Shown here piece by piece: positions 9,583 through 18,929 of a stretch of 64,000 nt of DNA. The DNA comes from CAVZCC01 sp963773765 (lineage in GTDB: Bacteria > Actinomycetota > Acidimicrobiia > Acidimicrobiales > Microtrichaceae): NCBI GenBank assembly GCA_963773765.1, contig CAVZCC010000001.1, positions 1,178,001 to 1,242,000 of the forward strand, in the 5' to 3' direction. Each line of letters starts with the position of its first letter. The stretch's first letter is position 1. The position numbers and the translations under genes are program-made. Under the pieces are notes generated by a model. The model was given only the letters and a program-made list of their open reading frames with translations. It did not search any database and was not told where the DNA came from.

Positions 9583-10698
9583 CTACTCGAGGTCGATCGA
9601 GCAGTGGTCACCGATCATCAGGCGGGTGGCGGACGGTCGCTGGCCCGGTGCGGTGCACCTCGGTGTCCCGACCGATGAGCGAGTCGGTGAGCCGGGGGAC
9701 GCCGGCGATGACGGCGCGCTCGAGGATGACGGAGTGCTCGACCTCGGAGTCGGTGATGACGCAGTCGGCCGCGATCGGCGGTGAACGGGCCGACGTAGGT
9801 GTGTCTCGACCCGGGTGCCGGCGCCGATGATCGCCGGGCCCCGGATGTGGGAGCTCGACGACCACGGCCCCCGCCTCGACCACGACGCGTCCGTCGATGG
9901 TGGAGGCCTCGTCGACCTCGCCGTCGATCCGGGGCTCGAGCGTCTCGAGCACCCGGCGGTTGGACTCGAGCAGCGGGTCCTTCTTGCCGGTGTCGAGCCA
10001 CCACCCGGTGAGGATGTCGTGGCGGACCCGGTGGCCGTGGTCGATCAGCCACTGGATGGCGTCGGTGATCTCGAGCTCGCCCCGCGGCGAGGGCTCGATG
10101 GCGGCGACGGCCTCGTGGATGGCCGGGGTGAACAGGTACACGCCCACCAGCGCCAGGTTGGACGGCGGGTCGCTCCGGCTTCTCGACCAGGCGGACCACG
10201 TGGCCGTCGTCGTCGACCTCGGCCACGCCGAAGCGGTGCGGGTCCGGCACCGGGCACAGCAGGATCTGGGCCGCGGGCGGCGTGACGTCGTCGTGCAGCG
10301 TCGGGCTCGTTGGCCCGGGCCCGGTCGGCCTCGAAGGCGGCCGACGAACTCCGACCAGGCCCTGCTGGAGCATGTTGTCGCCGAGGTACATGACGAAGTC
10401 GTCGTCGCCCAGGAAGTCCCGGGCGATGAGCACGCAGTGGGCCAGGCCCAGCGGCTGCGTCCTGGGGGATGTAGGTGACCTTGGCCCCGAACCGGGAGCC
10501 GTCGCCCACCGCCTCCCGGACCTCGTCGCCGGTCTCGCCGATGATGATGCCGATCTCGGTGATCCCGGCCGCCACCATGTCCTCGATCCCGTAGAACAGG
10601 ATCGGCTTGTTGGCCACCGGCACCAGCTGCTTGGCGCTGGTGTGGGTGATCGGACGCAGCCGGGTGCCGGCTCCGCCGGAGAGGATCAGACCCTTCAC
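9583..10698 (-). pseudogene. rmlA: Glucose-1-phosphate thymidylyltransferase RmlA, long form (multiple frameshifts as sequenced)
   Basis: RmlA makes dTDP-glucose from dTTP and glucose-1-phosphate, the entry step of the rhamnose pathway. From GTG 10698 the protein begins KGLILSGGAGTRLRPIT with the nucleotide-binding signature, then KQLVPVANKPILFYGIEDM. Further blocks such as DDFVMYLGDNMLQ, RFGVAEVD and WWLDTGKKDPLLESNRRVLE follow, and then a left-handed beta-helix tail ending TRLMIGDHCSIDLE at the TAG of 9583-9585. The blocks lie in three frames with breaks at several points between about 10450 and 9620. The C-terminal beta-helix and total span of about 370 codons identify the long actinobacterial/archaeal form. 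It is first of the rml series. Confidence 0.82.
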
Positions 10699-10770
10699 GT
10701 CGGACGGTTCTAGCAGGTCGGGGCATCGGGCCCGAAGGTCGGGCGGCCGGACCGGCTCGGACGGCACCCG

Positions 10771-13103
10771 CTAGGCCAGGTCCCGCCACACCTGCACCAG
10801 TCGGTCCATGGCGATGGCGCCGACCCGGTCGTAGCCGAAGGGGACCAGCGCCCGGCGCCCGGCCGTGGCCAGCTCGGATCGCAGGGTCCCGTCGTCGCGC
10901 ACCCGCACCATCAGCTCGGCCGCCCGCCCCAGGTCCGGGTCCGCCCAGTGGCCGTGGGCCGGGTAGTACCGGCCCGGGCCGACCTCCACCTCCGTGGCCG
11001 GTACCAACAGCGCGCTGACCGGTCGTCCATGAAGTCCAGGTTGCCGGAGTAGGCGGTGGCGATCACGGGGGTGCCGACGGCCATGGCCTCGGCCATGGTC
11101 AACCCCAACCCCTCGGACCGGTGCAGCGAGACGTAGCAGTCGGCCGCGGCCACCAGGGCCAGCCGGTCCGACGCGGGCAGGAGTCGGTCCCACACCTCGA
11201 TGTCGTCCCGGTCGGCCACCGCGTCCATCAGCCGCTCCCGTTCGTCGGGGAACACGTGGCCGTTGATGGACTTGAGGATGAGCCGGGTGCCGTCGTCGGG
11301 GCCGAACGCCCGCTCGTAGGCCGCCACCAGGCCGAGCGGGTTCTTGCGCTCCACCACCGACAGGAAGTCGAACGAGAACAGGAACGTGAACCGGTCGTCC
11401 AGGCCCAGCCGGGCCCGGTCCGCCGGCCCGACGGCCGGGTCGTCGAACACCAACGGCGAGGGGACCAGGGACACCGGGGCCCGTTCGGCCCGGGCGAAGG
11501 CGTCCCGGAGGTAGGTCGTGGCGGTCCACACCTCGTCGACGTGGGCGAAGGCCGACACCTGCTGCGGGGTCAGCACGTCGCTCTCCCAGTACCACAACCC
11601 GATGTTGTGGTGGCCGGCGAGGAACTCCGGCCCGACGTCGGCCACGAACAGGGGGAGCTGGTCCGGGGTGATGAGCAGGAGGTTGGCGTGGAACGGACGG
11701 TCGGTCCCTCCGGCGGAGGGCGACCGCAGGTTGGACGACGTGCGGTCGTAGCTGACCGTGGCGGTGGGCACGCCTGCCGCGGCCAGGGCCCGCTGCATGC
11801 GCCGGGCGGCGACGCCCAGACCCAGGTCGGCGTCCAGGTAGCCGACCAGGTTCACCCCGAACGGCTTGCGGTCCGACGTCACCACCGGGGCGGGACGGGG
11901 ACGGGGCGGCTCGCCGAGCACGGCGAGCGAGGTGAGCCCCTCCGCCAGGCCGTGGCTCCACAGCCAACGCCGGAACCCGGCCCGGTCACGCCAGCGGGCG
12001 TGGGGGAACGCGGCGCGGAGGTCGGGCCGGGCCTCCAGGACCAGGTCGGCCAGTTGCGAGGCGCCGGAGCCGTCGCTCGGGCCGGGGCCGCCCAGCAGGT
12101 CGAGGAAGGCGGCGACCTGTCCCGGCACGAACGGGTTGGGGGGCAGGCCGTCGCTGTCCCGGTCCGCCAGGAGCGAGCGGTACCACGAACGCATCTCGTC
12201 CGTGACGGCCAGGCCGGCCACGGGCTCGTCCCGGTCGGACCGGTCGTCGGTCCCGGCGTCGGCCTCCGACCACCCGGCGGCCCGGAGGCGGTCCGCCTGG
12301 TCGTGGCACAGCCGCCGCAACGCCGGCGAGTCGCTCACGAAGCGGGTCGGCCGGTCCCCCGCATCGGCGAACCACCACGGCCGGTCGGGCCGGAAGGCGC
12401 CGAAGTCGACCAGGGCCAGGGGCCGACCCGCGGACCCTGCCGTCGCCGCTGCGGTGACGGCACCGCGCTCGGCACCGGCGGTCGCGAGGTCGACCTCCCC
12501 CGCGGTGGAGGGCGCCAGTCGGACCGCGGGATCTGCCAGCAGGACCGTCCCGGCCGGGAGCTGCCACCACGGGTCGACCGGTCCGAGGGGGGCGGGGTCC
12601 CCGAGCGCCTCGCACACCCGGGCCCTCCACCACGCGGACAGGGCCGCCCGGTCCCCGGGGACCACGACCAGGCCGGGCAACGCCCCGCCCCACGGCAGGC
12701 CCGAGCCGTCGGCATGGGCGGCGCGGGCCACGGCGGACCCGGCACCCGCACCGGGAGCGACGGCGTCGACCAGGCCGCCGAGCGGACCCAGGGCCGTGAA
12801 GGTGTCGTCCAGCACCAGGACGGGTCCGGTGTCGGTGGTGGCGGCGTCCAGTGCCCACGGCATCGCCGCCCACCCGGCCCGACGGGCACCGAAGGCCAGG
12901 TGCAGGTCCGCCCACCGGGCCCCGTCGAAGTCCAGTCCGTGGGGCACCACCACGCCCTCGGGGGCGGGGGCGTGGAGCCGGGCGTCGCACCAGAGGGCCA
13001 GGACCTCCGCGTCGGGATGGACGGCCCGGACCGATCCGGCCGTGCTCTCGAACCACGCTCGGCGTCGCGACGTGGTGACCACCAGGATGCGCATCACGAT
13101 CAT
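10771..13103 (-). CDS. GT4-type glycosyltransferase with large N-terminal extension (one frameshift)
   Basis: This is a protein of about 777 residues. The C-terminal 370 residues are a GT-B glycosyltransferase of the GT4 group: NLVGYLDADLGLGVAARRM, GLWYWESDVL, RFTFLFSFDFLSVVERKNP for the donor-side fold, and RSEGLGLTMAEAMAVGTPV with the conserved E-x7-E type motif. The first about 400 residues start MRILVVTTSRRRAWFE and look like a separate domain that I do not recognise. The frame breaks near 11020, where LDFMDD should continue into PVSALLVPATEVEV; one C seems lost from a CCC run. Start choice is between ATG 13103 and ATG 13094. It probably adds a sugar to the rhamnose-containing glycan. Confidence 0.8.
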
Positions 13104-13157
13104 TGTGGTCGCGATCGGGACCTACACTCAGCACCGCAACGTCCGGGAGGCAGCACG

Positions 13158-13568
13158 ATGGGTCTGGTCGACAAGGCACGCGCCACGATGGGGTCGTTCA
13201 GGACGCTGCCGTCCCTGAACCGCCGCCTCTTCCACCTGGAGCAGGCGGCGGAGTCCACCCGCACCGCCATGGTGGAGCACTCCCGGCAGATCTCCGAGAC
13301 GGCGCAGCGGGCCGCGGCCCTGGAGCACCAGGTGGAGCACCTGCACGCCGTGCTGACCAGCGTGGACCCCCAGATGACCCTGGACATCGTCACCGGGGTG
13401 CGGGACAGCGTGCGGGACCTGACCATCAGGCTGGCGGAGCAGGCCAACGAGTCCTCCGCATCCCTGGCCCGGGCCGGGGGAGCCCGGGGCCGGGAACGCC
13501 CCCTGAGGCTCACTTCACCACGGCGGTGCGGCACCCGAGGGTGTTGTTGGCCCCCTGGCCCACGTTGA
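13158..13568 (+). CDS. Small coiled-coil protein
   Basis: This is a short gene with a good ribosome site (GGGAGG seven bases before ATG 13158), divergent from the glycosyltransferase at 13103. The protein begins GLVDKARATMGSFRTLPSLN. It continues with heptad-like sequence rich in Glu, Ala, Leu and Gln over about residues 25-105 (LEQAAEST, HSRQISETAQRAAALEHQVE), typical of a coiled coil. I do not recognise a family. As sequenced the frame runs into the 3' end of the convergent amidase gene with a Cys/Arg/Pro-rich tail that looks like noncoding read-through. A single indel in the G-run near 13477 would instead end it at the TGA of 13504-13506, four bases short of the convergent stop. The shorter form is more natural. 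Confidence 0.6.
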   Translation: MGLVDKARATMGSFRTLPSLNRRLFHLEQAAESTRTAMVEHSRQISETAQRAAALEHQVEHLHAVLTSVDPQMTLDIVTGVRDSVRDLTIRLAEQANESSASLARAGGARGRERPLRLTSPRRCGTRGCCWPPGPR

Positions 13569-14420
13569 TCGCCACGGCACAGACGGTGTGCTGGCCCTTG
13601 GGGGCGTTCACCAGGAAGCGGAACCCACGGCGGTCGCCGTAGCCGGGGAACACGGCGGCCACGTCGGGGCGGGACTGGTCCGCCGCGGTGGGCCACACGA
13701 TCCGGCCGTCGTAGGTGATGTGGACGGCGAGCGGGTCCAGGGTCTCCTGGTCCAGCGCCCATCCCTGGAGCGTGAAGACGCCTCCGGCGTAGTCGGCGAC
13801 GTCCAGCCTCCCCGTCGGGCGACGAGCCCCCGACGTCCAGGCTCCAGCAGTCCGTCCGGGTCTCGGTCGGCCTCACGCCGGTGTTGTTCACGATCATGCA
13901 CAGGCGCTTCCGGCCCCCGGTCACGCCCAACACCGGGTGGAGTAGGCGTTGCCGGCACCGGTGGTGACCGTCTGGCGGCGCACGCCGTCCACCTCCACGG
14001 TCACCTGGCGGGCTCCGGGCCCGTCGGGGTCGCTGGCGACGCCGCTCACGTCCAGGCCACCCAGGAAGCCCCGGGCCGCGGTGATCCGGCCCGTCGGCGA
14101 CTTGCCCGGTGGGATCCCCGACGTTGACCAGCTGGCACCCGAGCGTGGTGTCGCCCAGGCCCCAGCCCTCGTTCACGACGGTGACGCACATGTCCTGGAA
14201 CCCGCCCGGCACGCCGTTGGCGGCGAAGCTGAACCCGGTGGTGCCCCCGTAGGCGGGGAAGGCGGCGGCCACGTCCGGCCGGGCCAGCGTGGCCCGGGTC
14301 TCCACGGTGACGCCGCCCACGGACAACCGCACCAGGGCCGGGCCCTCCACGTCCGGGTCCTTGGCCCAGCCGGTCACCTGGACCACGCCGTTGCCCACGC
14401 CGACCGACGTCGAGGCTGCC
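13510..14420 (-). repeat. Three tandem copies of the shared secreted domain (protein-level repeat)
   Basis: Copy 1 (about 14420-14115) shows TGWAKDPD, RPDVAAAFPAYG, GFSFA, DMCVTVVNEG and TLGCQLVNV. Copy 2 (about 14110-13815) shows SPTGRITAARG, GVASDPDGPG, VTVEVDG and LCMIVNNTG, with a degenerate Cys-containing end. Copy 3 (about 13815-13513) shows SPTGRLDV, LQGWALDQE, SRPDVAAVFPGYG, HTVCAVAINVG and TLGCRTAVVK. Each opens with a turn like SPTGR-x-D and closes with LGCR or LGCQ. The same unit ends the protein at 4909-7020. Confidence 0.7.
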
Positions 14421-15612
14421 GGTGGGCACGCTCACGGCCCGGAGGAAGTTGGTCCACTCCTGGGCGCGCGGCCGGATGGAGCCCAGGTAGTTCTGGATGC
14501 TGCCCGGGACACCCGGTGGATCCCACGTCCTGGTGGCCGACCACCACGGGGAGGTTGACGGTGACGCCGGCCGGGATGCTGGTGGAACCGCCGGAGGTGA
14601 AGTCCACCCGTCCCAGCGGGTCGGCACCGTGCAGGAACAACTTCCAGCCCAGCACCTTGGACACGGACTCCAGCGATGCCGCCGACGGGGCCACGGCGGA
14701 GTAGTCGCCGATGACCATGACGCCGACGCTGTTGGTGTTGAACCCCATGGCGTGGGCACCGATGACGGGTCGGTCGATGCCGCCGCCCCGGCCCTCCCAG
14801 ATGCCGCCGTACTTGTCGACCACGAAGTTGTACGCGATGTCGGACCAGCCCCGGCCGTCCATGTGGTACGCCTGGATGGAGCGGAGCACACCGGGGACGT
14901 CGGCCGGCGAGTAGTCGTTGGAGCTGACCGAGTGGTGCACCACGCCCAGCTTCACGGTGCTGCCGTAGCTGGTGCTGGTGGCGTCCCGCGCTCCCCATCC
15001 GGCCCGGCTGGTGATCCCGAACGGCACCGGGGCGGCGGCGCCGGCCGCGGGCGTGGCCACCACGGTGGAACGCCGCTGCTCGTCGCGGACCACGACCACG
15101 TCGGCATCGGGCGCGTCCTCGGTGCCGAGGTTGACCTCGTAGCCGGTGCCCTCCCCGACCCAGAACGGCTGGGTGCCGGCGTCGGTGGAGCCGTCGGGGC
15201 CCTCGTCGGCCTCGACGGCCAGCTCGCGCCACTCGCCGAAGGTGCCGCCGGCGTCCTTGACCCGCACGAACACGGGCTGGTCGGGCGGCGTGTCGAAGGT
15301 GATGCCGATGGTCGTGAACCCGGCCACGGACTCCTCCGCCCCGGCCACCCGGTCGGTGCCGACCGGCTCGTCGGACACGGCCTGGACCGCCGCCACGTCC
15401 TCGGGCGAGGCCGGTTCCAGCGCCGGCAGGGGCGTGGTCGCCCCCACGGACGCGGTGCTGAACACCAGTCCGGGCAGCGGCACGAAGCTCAGGAGCAGCC
15501 CGAATCCGAAGGCCACGGCCAGACGTCGGAGCGCGACGGTTGCTGGCGGGAGAGGAATGCATGGGGGGAGTCTATGACCAGACCCCCGTCGGCGACACCC
15601 GCGGATGGTCAC
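13510..15612 (-). pseudogene. Secreted PGRP/amidase-fold peptidoglycan hydrolase with three C-terminal repeat domains (several frameshifts)
   Basis: The N-terminus has a hydrophobic export segment (FGFGLLLSFVPLPGLVF). A domain of about 130 residues with FGEWRELAVEADEGPDG follows, then an N-acetylmuramoyl-L-alanine amidase/peptidoglycan-recognition domain starting ITSRAGWGAR. Zinc ligands are visible: His in GVVHHSVSS, His in VVVGHQDVG, and Cys in STGCPG. IAYNFVVDKYGGIWEGR and VIGAHAMGFN are further hallmarks. After the enzyme come three tandem copies of a roughly 100-residue domain, ending LGCRTAVVK. Frame breaks near 14515, 14405, 14105, 13930 and 13820 split the C-terminal half. The start is unclear: GTG 15612 is in frame, while ATG 15562 would need one further indel. 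It probably cleaves or binds peptidoglycan outside the membrane. Confidence 0.78.
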
Positions 15613-17089
15613 TGATCAACCACTGTTCGCGTTATCGGGTCGCCATGCTCCCGATCGTCCCGTCCCGGGGTCCGGTCCGACGCCGGCCGGCCCGCAGCGG
15701 ACCGGAGGTGGCCGGCCACCTCCGCGGCGGTGTCCGCCCAGGTGGGGAGCGCCGTGGACCGCACCCGCTCCACCGCCCGCAGGTGGTGGACCGGGTCCGT
15801 GAGGTGACGGGCCACGGCATCGGCCCACTGGTCGGGGTCGTCCGGATCCGCGGTCTCCGCCAATCCGTCGCCCACCTCGGCCAGTGCCCCGGCCACCCGA
15901 GGTGATGGCCGGAACGCCCCGGGCCGCGGCCTCGAGCAGCGGCAGGCCGTAGCCCTCCCACCGGGACGGGACCAGCACCAGGAAGGCGTGGCGGTACAGC
16001 ACGTCCAGTTCGTGGTCGCCCACACCCTGGAGCCAGTGCACCCTGCGGTCGGCGGCGGCCATGGAGCGGAGCCGGTCCGCAACGTCCTCCGCGTGCCAGC
16101 CGGTGCGGCCCACCACCACCAGGTCGACGTCGTCGTGTTGGCCGGACAGGCGGTCGAACGCGTCCAGGACGAGCGCCTGGTTCTTGCGGGGCTCCAGCGT
16201 GCCCACCACCAGGAGGTAGCGCCGCCCCCGAAGCTCCCGGGGCAGGTCGCCGACCTGCTCGGGGTCCGGCCCGGCCGCCCCGGAGCGACCGGCTCCGACG
16301 GACCGGTCCGCCCCGAGCACCACCGGCCGGACCGCCACGGCATCGTCCCGGACGGTCCCCATGAGCCGTTCCACCCCGTCCGCCGTGGCGCGGGAGTTGG
16401 TCAGCACCATGTCGGCGTTGGCCACCTGGGCCCGGACCGAGGCACCGAAGGAGGCGACCAGGTCGTCCACGAACCACTCCGGCCGCTCCAGGGGCAACAG
16501 GTCGTGCACGAACGGCACCACGTGGACCCCCGCGTCGTGCAACCCGGCCAGGAGGGCGGCACGGTCCACGTCCACCTGGTTCCACACCGCGTCGGGGTCC
16601 AGGAACACCGACCCGGGCTCCAGCCGATCCAACAGCAGCGCGTCCGACCTCGGGCCCGCCACGGCCGGCCCGGACCCTCCGGTTGGCGTCCCGGGCCACG
16701 GTGCCCAGGCCCACCCGGTCCACCGCTCCCACCACGGCCCGTCGGCCCGAACCACCGCCGGCCACTGCCGGGTCGGCCGCGGCCGGCGCCGGCATGGCCG
16801 GCGGCGGGGGCCAGGAGCCTGCGGTACTCCTCGGAGGTCACACGCCGGAAGCGGCGGTGGTCGGCCGAGTGCACCACCGGCACCAGTTCCAGCCCCCCAT
16901 CGGCATCGGGCAGCTCCCGGACCAGGCCCCGGACCACCCGCTGGATGCCGGCGTGCCACCCGGACCGCAGCGTGTCGGTCACGTCGACGTAGACCAGGAG
17001 CGGGCCGCCGGGCCGGGGCCGTGGGGGACGGGGGGCCGGGCTGGGCTGGAACCGGCTCCGGACACGAGTGGTGGGCCGCTCCCCGACCG
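15609..17089 (-). CDS. GT4-family glycosyltransferase (frameshifted; possibly fused to the upstream GT2 domain)
   Basis: This is a GT-B retaining glycosyltransferase. The N-terminal half begins LLVYVDVTDTLRSGWHAGIQR with VVRGLVREL. The middle carries FVHDLLPLERPEWF and LTNSRATADGVERL, and the C-terminal Rossmann part carries LLVVGTLEPRKNQALVLDAF and LVPSRWEGYGLPLLEAAARG, the donor-binding motif of GT4. Frame breaks are near 16790 and 15915. The 5' boundary is approximate: no convincing start codon exists between this domain and the GT2 domain upstream, and the GT2 frame has no stop before it. The GTG at 17147 in this frame would give an N-terminus that overlaps GT2 coding. Either one indel separates two genes or the two enzymes are one chain. 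Confidence 0.75.
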
Positions 17090-18327
17090 CGGCCGCGGCC
17101 CGTCCGATGCAGGCGGGGGCGGAGTGCGGCCACGGAGGCCAGGACACGCAACCACGTCCCGAACAGCTCCCAGCGTGGGGCCTGCAGGCGGCGGGCCCGG
17201 CCGAAGATGTTGGCCCGGAACGCCTTGACCACGGACCGTCGGGCCACCCCCCGCACCACCGACACCTGCTCGGGGTCGCCGTTGCGCAGCGCCGTCAGCA
17301 TCCAGTTGCGCCGGTCCAGGAAGTAGAAGCCACGGGCCCGGGACCCGGCCGATGCCCCGAGGGCGTGGCGGATCACCGACGACGGAACGGCCTGGATGCG
17401 CCATCCCGCCCGTCGGGCCCGCCAGGACAGGTCGGTGTCCTCGTAGTAGGCGAAGAACGCAGGGTCGAACAGGCCGACCTCGTCCAGCATGGCGGACCGC
17501 AGCAGCGCCCCTCCCCCGCAGAAGCCCCTGCACCTCCGCCGCCGGGAGGTCGTCACGGTCGACCTCACCCAGGTGGAGGTCGAAGCCCTCGCACAGCCCG
17601 TTCAGTGCCGTGCCCACGGCATTGAGCAGCGCCACCGGGGCCGCGCCGGGAACCAGGCGGAACGCGCCCCGGGACCGGGCACGCCGTCCACCCCGCCGCT
17701 CCGGACGTCGACCGTGCCACCGCCCAGCACCGTCAGGGTGACCTCGGCGCCGGGTCGCCCGCCGGCACCCACACCCGGCCCGCCCCGGTGAGCCGGTGGG
17801 TCACGTCGAGCGGCCAGTCCAGCGCGTGCACGGCCCGGAAGTTCTCCACCCGGACCGCACCGGTGACGTCCAGGCCGTCGACCAGCACCGGTCCCAGCGC
17901 CGCGTCCGAGGTGGTGCGGACGTCGACCGGCACGAAGTCCGGCTCCAGCACCAGCCGGGCCGTGGCCGCCCCCACCGTGGGGTCGGCCTCCATGGCCTCC
18001 ACCAACGGGAGCAACCATCCCGGGTCGACGACGGTGTCGTTGTTGACCAGCGCCACGTGGTCCACGCCGGCCCGGTCCCGCATCCCGCGGTTGCACCCCT
18101 CGGCGAAGCCCAGGTTGGCACCGTTCTCGATCACGGTCATGCCGGCGAAGGTGGCCCGAAGCTGCTCCAGGGACCCGTCGACGGACCCGTTGTCCACCAG
18201 CACGATCTCCAGCAGCTCCGCCGGGTAGTCGGTGGCCCGGAGCGCGTGGAGGCACCGGCGCGGTGTACCAGGCCGAGTTCCAGTTGAGGACCACGACCCG
18301 GACCCGGGGCAGGTGCGGTTCCGGCAT
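17090..18327 (-). pseudogene. GT2-family glycosyltransferase (several frameshifts)
   Basis: This is an inverting GT-A glycosyltransferase of the rhamnosyl/N-acetyl-sugar type. From ATG 18327 it reads MPEPHLPRVRVVVLNWNSAW, then YPAELLEIVLVDNGSVDGS, ANLGFAEGCNRGM and HVALVNNDTVVDPGWL (the Asp-containing nucleotide-binding motif). Later come GFCGGGALLRSAMLDEVGLF and FFAYYEDTDLSWRARRAGW, where ED is the likely catalytic-base region. The blocks sit in three frames, with breaks near 18260, 17750, 17630 and 17560. The 3' end is not defined because no stop occurs before the GT4 domain. It lies in the same minus-strand run as the other glycosyltransferases and probably builds the same polymer. Confidence 0.78.
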
Positions 18328-18389
18328 CGCCACCACCGTAGAGGGCACCACTCGGCACTAACGTCAGCCCCGCCCATGGACACCCACGC

Positions 18390-18929
18390 ATGACCGACGA
18401 CCCGCCCTACGTGCACCCCACCGCGGTGGTGGAGGACGGAGCCGTGGTCGGGACCGGCTCCCGGGTGTGGCACCACGCCCATGTCCGTTCCGGGGCCAGG
18501 GTCGGCGCCGGCACCAACCTGGGCAAGAACGTGTTCGTGGACGACGGCGCCGTCGTGGGGGACCGGGTCAAGATCCAGAACAACGTCTCGGTCTACGCCG
18601 GGGTCACCATCGGTGACGAGGTGTTCGTGGGACCGAGCGCCGTGTTCACCAACGACCTGCTGCCCCGGGCCGTCAACCCGGACTGGGTCATCACCCCCAC
18701 CGTGGTCGGGAACGGGGCGTCCATCGGGGCCAACGCCACCATCGTGTGCGGCAACGACATCGGCGACTACGCCATGGTCGGCGCCGGCTCGGTGGTCACC
18801 CGCCCGGTCCGGCCCCACCAGTTGGTGGTCGGCAACCCGGCACACCACGTCGGCTGGGTCGACCGCGCCGGCAACGTGGTGTCGCGCGACGCCGAGCCCC
18901 CGGCCGGCATCGGCGGCCAGGCACCGTGA
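18390..18929 (+). CDS. Left-handed beta-helix (hexapeptide repeat) sugar N-acetyltransferase
   Basis: This is a 179-residue acetyl-CoA-dependent acyltransferase built of hexapeptide repeats (VHPTAVVEDGAVVGTGSRVW, HAHVRSGARVGAGTNLGKNV, VKIQNNVSVYAGVTIGD, VVGNGASIGANATIVCG, MVGAGSVVT). Length and the order NLGKNVFVD to NNVSVY closely resemble WbpD/WlbB, which acetylates the 3-amino group of UDP-GlcNAc3N-uronate and is usually paired with DegT and Gfo/Idh enzymes such as those at 1-1999. It is divergent from the GT2 gene. Its TGA overlaps the GTG of the flippase gene as GTGA, so those two are translationally coupled. The precise acceptor is inferred. Confidence 0.85.
   Translation: MTDDPPYVHPTAVVEDGAVVGTGSRVWHHAHVRSGARVGAGTNLGKNVFVDDGAVVGDRVKIQNNVSVYAGVTIGDEVFVGPSAVFTNDLLPRAVNPDWVITPTVVGNGASIGANATIVCGNDIGDYAMVGAGSVVTRPVRPHQLVVGNPAHHVGWVDRAGNVVSRDAEPPAGIGGQAP

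Noticed and set aside
11121..13157. Plus-strand extension upstream of the coiled-coil gene
   Set aside because: It is antisense to the glycosyltransferase. The coiled-coil gene has its own ATG and ribosome site at 13158.
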